DNA of 64,000 nucleotides from Primulina eburnea (Eukaryota > Streptophyta > Magnoliopsida > Lamiales > Gesneriaceae). Positions 59,639-64,000 of the stretch are shown here, piece by piece. The notes under the pieces are model-generated. The model ran no database searches. It saw only the letters and a list, made by a program, of their open reading frames with translations, and had not been told where the DNA came from. Numbering within the stretch: the stretch's first letter is position 1; every line of letters starts with the position of its first letter. The stretch spans positions 5,332,001 to 5,396,000 of the forward strand of contig NC_133101.1 of the NCBI RefSeq assembly GCF_022965805.1, read 5' to 3'. The position numbers and the translations under genes were made by a program.

Positions 59639-59743
59639 TGGTGCTCCCCTCTTCTTTGTTCTTCATCCAATCGTAAGAGATTACAGATATTCAAGACAAG
59701 GTTTGGTGAAACGTTCAAAATTTGTTTTATTCAACGTAGAAAA

Positions 59744-60456
59744 ATGGCAGCCATGTTTACAGCTAACACATCAGTCCTTAATATCTCAAGTTCTTTGTCT
59801 AAAAATTACCCTTCCGTTTCTGTTCGTCCTAAAGTATCCAGGGTTGGCTTTATTACTCCCAGATATCCTGCTCTTAAGGTAAGAGTCGTAAGAATTATGG
59901 GTTTATTTCTGTGCGTTATGGGTTTTTTTTTTGTGTTTCTGATTAGTTTTTTGGGTGATGAAAGGTTCCGCATGCAACCGACGGGAGCCGAGCCGAAGAG
60001 AATGTCCAGGGATGGAAGAATAAGGCTAACAACGCCGCCGAAAGTGTGTCGGGCAAGGTGGGCGAAGCTGGAGACAGGGCGGCTGATTCACTGCACGACT
60101 TGCAGGGGAACGCGAAGGAGGCATTCGGCGGCGCCTCAGATAAAGCTGATGAGATAAAGGGCAAAAGTCAGAACTCAGCCGGAGATGTGGCCGACAAAAC
60201 AAAGGACTACGCACACGACGCGGAGAAAAGTGGGAAAGGAGCTGCGGGAACGGTGATGGACAAGACGAAGGAAGCGGCCGGGTCGGTGGCTGATAATACC
60301 AAGGGCGCTGCTCATGGAGCTAAGGAGAACACCGAGAATGTGGTGGACGGCGTGGCGGACGCAGCACGGAGTGTAGGAGACAAGGCGAAGCAGACGGCGG
60401 AGAATATCAAAAATACAGTGACGGGGAAGGCGGATGAAGCGCAGTCTAGGCGTTAA
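59744..60456 (+). CDS. LEA_4 (group 3-like) late embryogenesis abundant protein, probably plastid-targeted
   Basis: Two exons, 59744-59878 and 59965-60456, with an 86 bp GT-AG intron, give 208 residues. Exon 1 (MAAMFTANTSVLNISSSLSK...) is Ser-rich, hydroxylated and nearly free of acidic residues, like a chloroplast transit peptide. Exon 2 is a hydrophilic Ala/Lys/Asp/Glu/Gly protein with repeating 11-residue amphipathic units, for example DKTKEAAGSVAD, DNTKGAAHGAKE and DKAKQTAENIKN, as in LEA_4. It lacks Cys and Trp apart from one Trp (QGWKNKA). Such proteins are unfolded in water, fold into helices on drying and protect membranes and enzymes. An alternative acceptor at 59947 would meet a stop after three codons and is rejected. 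The in-frame ATG at 60046 is internal. The promoter has an ABRE/G-box. Confidence 0.9.
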
Positions 60457-62452
60457 GCGGCGGAGTTGGATAATACTAAAGTTATTTGGGTTTTATACTT
60501 AATGCAACATTCAACAGTACTGTCGTAATAATTTTTCTTTAAGTTGGTGTAATGTTTATTAACATAATTATTAATTATATTTCAGAATCATATTCTCTTC
60601 TAGCAAGTGGGCTATTTTTTTTTACTTCAAATTTATCGAATTAGAGTTTCTTGAAAACGGTATAAATTAAAACTTTTGAGTAATGTGGCATGCAAATCAC
60701 TCAAAATTGATAGTATAACTTGACAATCGGTTTTGTCTACTTATTCTATAGTACACTGCAATTTAGATTAGGTTTAAAACATATGTTGTTATCATGTAAT
60801 TTGTACTCATTTGGTCAATTTATTATTGAGTGAGCTTCATGTGAGACCATCTCACAGATTTTAATTTGTGAGAAAGTTTCGTGAGACGAGTTAATCCTAT
60901 TTATATTCACAATAAAATGTAATACTCTTAGCATAGATGATCCAAATAAGATATCCGTCTCACAAATACAATCTGTGAGACCGTCTCACGCAAATTTTTG
61001 TCTTTATTATTTTAGGTATCTATTCCTTTGTATCAATTGTATTTATCTTTCAATTTCAGTTCAATTTTGGTTTTTTCAGAATTTTTTTAAAAAAATGTTA
61101 ATTAAATTGACTAAAATCATAAATTATAACATAAGAATTAAATATAATGTAATTTTTTCACATATGTTTTAAATATAATATTAAGTGGATAAAAGTCGAA
61201 CGTGGCAGTAGTTTAGAGTCTTTTAAGTAACTATATATTATATTTAATTTATTGGGGCATAAATTCCAAATAAAATTAATTAGGTATGGATAAGGTACTA
61301 GTTCTAATACAATCGAGTAAAAACACACGACGTGTACCGTAAAGAGATAATAATATAATATGTTTTTTTTAAAAAAAATTATATAAAATCATCATCGTAA
61401 AAGATTATTTAGTAGCTAAGTATCACATACGTACGTTAATAATTTTGGATATACGTTATAATTTCATTCATATATTTCATTTTGATCTTCATTATTATAT
61501 TCATGTTTATCATTATCATATATTTAAGAGTGAATATTTATACTTTACCTAAATATCATATTACACTTTAAATTATATTTTTTCAAATTTTAATTATTTC
61601 GAATAAATTAAATATTTATTAAATTGTTGTAAACAATAAAAAAATTTAAATATTAAAATTAATAAATTAAATATTATATAAAAAATAACAAAATATTATG
61701 AACAATTTATTTTAACATCATTATCTTAAAAATAATTACAATTTTATACTAATAATTTTTTAAATTTTATTTAATTAATATCATTTAACATAAACATATT
61801 ATAATTAAAATTAGTTGATATGATATTTAATTAAAGAAATATTTATATAATTAGACATCAATTGTGTGTTTGTTATAAGTGATGAGATAAATAAATGATT
61901 GATTATGTTATAGATAACAAAACCGATATATATATTAAATATCAGGATCGACATCTAACGTACAATACTCTAAAATAAACTTTTTATTCAATAAATAACC
62001 TAACTCATCACTTGGATTCAATAAGAGGAGAAAAATGTAATTTATTGAGTTTTGATAATATATCTCACTTGATTTGTTAGATTAATAATCGAATAGTTAT
62101 ACACAAAATTAGATTTTAAATTTGGTCAAAATGATTATTAAAACATATTAAAATTTTAATCAAACATCGGATAAGTGTCTGATTATTAATCTATCATTGT
62201 TTAATCCACTCAACCAAACACACTTGAGAATTCTCGATAATCATTAGACTAATAATTTTATTAAATTATTTGAAGTAAAATATTTTGGCGGATGCCCAAA
62301 ACACCATAACTAGAAACCCAACGGTCATGAATCAATTTCTTGAAGTCTTGATTTTGAAAAATGGGGGGGCGAATTTAACTTCTCTCTGGATGAAATAGTC
62401 TGAGTTACAGTTCTGAAAGACGAAAAAAACGAAAGGGTTTAATGATATTAGC
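60457..62452. other. AT-rich spacer with one MITE
   Basis: No ORF or RNA gene. 61180-62280 is very AT-rich. Confidence 0.55.
60827..61002. repeat. GTGAGACCGTCTCAC MITE, copy 14
   Basis: Left palindrome mutated (GTGAGACCATCTCAC), right one perfect, with an internal deletion around the TACTTTTT segment. Confidence 0.85.
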
Positions 62453-63835
62453 ATGGATTCTCCGCCAGAAACTCGGAAATCTGGGGTTTCACCCCTCTCT
62501 TTGTTAATTCAGTCTCCGGCATCAAGGTTGGGCGACACTTTGCGCAACAGCCCGATCACAGACGAGGATCGTGATAATTTCTTTCGATCAAAGACTCGAG
62601 TTAAGTTGTTATTTGATCATTTGAGCAGCAGAGGAGTTGGAGAACTAGGTAAGGATGATCAGAAAAATGGGGTTATGGAAGATGATTCCAAGAATCAAGA
62701 AGTCGAAGAAGGCGACGGCGATGATGCTTCTAACATCAGAAATGTCGAAGATGGTGATCATGAGAGGATTGGAGAAATTGATGGCGATGATGCTGCTAAC
62801 ATCAGAAATGTCGAAGATGGTGATCATGCTGATGATTCCAAGAATCAAGAGGTCGAAGAAGGCGACGGCGATGATGCTTCTAACATCAGAAATGTCGAAG
62901 ATGGTGATCATGCGAGGATTGGAGAAATTGACGGCGATGATGCTGCTAACATCAGAAATGTCGAAGATGGTGATCATGCTAGGAGTGGAGAAATGGAAGA
63001 CGATGTTATGATTGATGAAGAATTCAAAGTCGGTGATGAAAGGAAGGGTGAAAAAGTGGGAGACGATGATACGAACACGAAAGAATTCGTCGAAAACGTA
63101 GAACACGGTGATGATACGCAGGGGAAGGAAAAGGAAGATGATGACATGAAGAACGATGAGATCAAAGGCGGTGGTGATACGGAGGGAAAAGAAGTGGGCG
63201 ACGAATGTATAGAAAGGGATGATAAAATCGACAAAGAAATCGAAGAGGGTAACTATACCAGCTCGAAAGAAGTCGAAAAAGAAGACACGATCGACGAAAA
63301 GATGGAAAAAAGTGATGTTATGGAGGGGAAAGAAACAGAGGATGTTGATACCAACAACAACGAAATGGAAGATGGCAATGAGATCCACGGAACAATCGAA
63401 CACCATGGCGAGACGAAAGTCGAAGAAGAAGCAGAAGATAATAGTAGTATAAACAACAACGAAATGGAAGATGGCAATGAGATCCACGGAACAATCGAAC
63501 ACCATGGCGAGACGAAAGTCGAAGAAGAAGCAGAAGATAATAGTAGTATAAACAACAACGAAATGGAAGATGGCAATGAGATCCACGGAACAATCGAACA
63601 CCATGGCGAGACGAACGAAGAAGAAGCAGAAGATAATAGTAGTATAAACGCGCAAGTGATCAACAATGATGATCAGATTCAACAAGACGTGGACGAAGCC
63701 GAAGACGGCGCTGTGGACGACGATCTGAAACTCACTGATGATGATAGTTTCCCGCCACTTTCTCGAGATGTAAAGATCGGTAGAAAAGAATTTAGACGCT
63801 TGAAGAACGAGTGGGGACGACAAATCCGTTCGTGA
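62453..63835 (+). CDS. Highly acidic repeat protein of unknown function
   Basis: 460 residues, single exon. Residues about 1-65 form a non-repetitive head (SPLSLLIQSPASRLGDTL, then FFRSKTRVKLLFDHLSS). The middle is dominated by Asp, Glu, Asn and Gly with two repeat families: two 50-residue units (DDSKNQEVEEGDGDDA..., 62681-62980), each holding two NIRNVEDGDHA subunits, and three 33-residue units (NNNEMEDGNEIHGTIEHHGE..., about 63355-63650). The tail is conserved-looking and basic (DDDSFPPLSRDV then GRKEFRRLKNEWGRQIR). No signal peptide, membrane segment or cysteine clusters. It is expected to be disordered, possibly nuclear. I do not recognise the family. Large antisense ORFs here are shadows of the repeats. 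A short out-of-frame ATG at about 62444 overlaps the start. Confidence 0.8.
   Translation: MDSPPETRKSGVSPLSLLIQSPASRLGDTLRNSPITDEDRDNFFRSKTRVKLLFDHLSSRGVGELGKDDQKNGVMEDDSKNQEVEEGDGDDASNIRNVEDGDHERIGEIDGDDAANIRNVEDGDHADDSKNQEVEEGDGDDASNIRNVEDGDHARIGEIDGDDAANIRNVEDGDHARSGEMEDDVMIDEEFKVGDERKGEKVGDDDTNTKEFVENVEHGDDTQGKEKEDDDMKNDEIKGGGDTEGKEVGDECIERDDKIDKEIEEGNYTSSKEVEKEDTIDEKMEKSDVMEGKETEDVDTNNNEMEDGNEIHGTIEHHGETKVEEEAEDNSSINNNEMEDGNEIHGTIEHHGETKVEEEAEDNSSINNNEMEDGNEIHGTIEHHGETNEEEAEDNSSINAQVINNDDQIQQDVDEAEDGAVDDDLKLTDDDSFPPLSRDVKIGRKEFRRLKNEWGRQIRS
62681..62980 (+). repeat. 2 x 150 bp in-frame coding repeat
   Basis: GATGATTCCAAGAATCAAGA at 62681 and again at 62831 with near identity over 150 bp; each unit has an internal 66-84 bp duplication around AACATCAGAAATGTCGAAGA. 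Confidence 0.93.
63355..63650 (+). repeat. 3 x 99 bp in-frame coding repeat
   Basis: CGAAATGGAAGATGGCAATG at 63361, 63460 and 63559, exactly 99 bp apart; the third unit lacks one or two codons near its end. Confidence 0.95.
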
Positions 63836-64000
63836 GTTGAAGATGAGTAGTAGATCAACGATAAAAGAATCCCATGTCCGAAGGGATAATTGCTTCGATT
63901 ATCCTTCCAACTCTGGTTTGATCTGTTTGCCTGATATTCTTTCCTTTTTCTTTAGGTTTTTGTACGAATTAAACATGGATATTCCTTAAACATTTGATGG

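Noticed and set aside
60026..60214. Antisense ORFs opposite the LEA gene (59943-60214, -)
   Set aside because: They are produced by the Ala/Lys/Glu codon pattern of the LEA exon and lack any domain or promoter.
62645..63823. 392-codon minus-strand ORF opposite the acidic protein
   Set aside because: GAT/GAA-rich coding DNA reads as Ile/Phe-rich antisense without stops; the apparent membrane protein is an artefact.

Overview
This window is nuclear DNA of a flowering plant. It contains multi-exon genes with GT-AG introns, plant-specific families (S-protein homologues, a ROTUNDIFOLIA/DVL peptide, LEA_4, an Arabidopsis-type Pumilio) and AT-rich spacers full of LTR retrotransposons, CACTA elements and MITEs. 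A lamiid eudicot is a reasonable but weak guess. No bacterial, organellar or phage signal was seen. The window is gene-poor and repeat-rich.

Layout. 1-1690 is the right part of a Ty3/gypsy-like LTR cut by the window edge. 1691-2596 is a second copy of the promoter, 5' UTR and first intron of the OTU gene found 24 kb away. 2597-6521 is a decayed Ty1/copia element with an extra 5'-truncated copy sharing one LTR. 6876-24960 is a tandemly duplicated S-protein-homologue (SPH) cluster: two intact secreted-protein genes (16077-16490 and 21488-21901) and at least three broken copies. It is swollen by a 6.7 kb non-coding LTR element (7057-13763, target duplication TGGAG), a solo LTR nested inside that element (9263-11621, TTAAA), and more solo LTRs at 17833-18784, 19614-20800 (GCAGC) and 22991-24579 (AATTT).

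The single-copy gene core is 26.2-39.1 kb. An OTU deubiquitinase (27779-32008, +) converges on a Pumilio RNA-binding protein (38416-33039, -). The spacing exons of both can be read codon by codon. The eight Pumilio repeats carry the classical base-reading residues, and two UGUAUAUG motifs lie in the gene's own probable 3' UTR. The extreme N-terminus of the Pumilio gene appears broken by frameshifts.

39-59.5 kb is mostly spacer. It holds about a dozen copies of one palindrome-ended MITE family (14 in the whole window), a 188 bp LTR with a perfect target duplication, a LINE fragment, microsatellites, a CACTA-type AGCGACGG array and a complete 761 bp CACTA-like foldback. Two small secreted or regulatory peptide genes sit inside it: an uncharacterised pre-pro-peptide at 46294-46587 and a 52-residue ROTUNDIFOLIA/DVL peptide at 51451-51609.

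The right end carries a probably plastid-targeted LEA_4 protein (59744-60456) with an ABRE/G-box promoter, and an acidic repeat protein (62453-63835). Apart from the SPH cluster, the genes do not form an operon or evident pathway. I found no convincing new multi-gene system; the most useful discoveries are the hidden DVL gene, the possible Pumilio self-regulation and the dated layers of transposon insertion in the SPH cluster.
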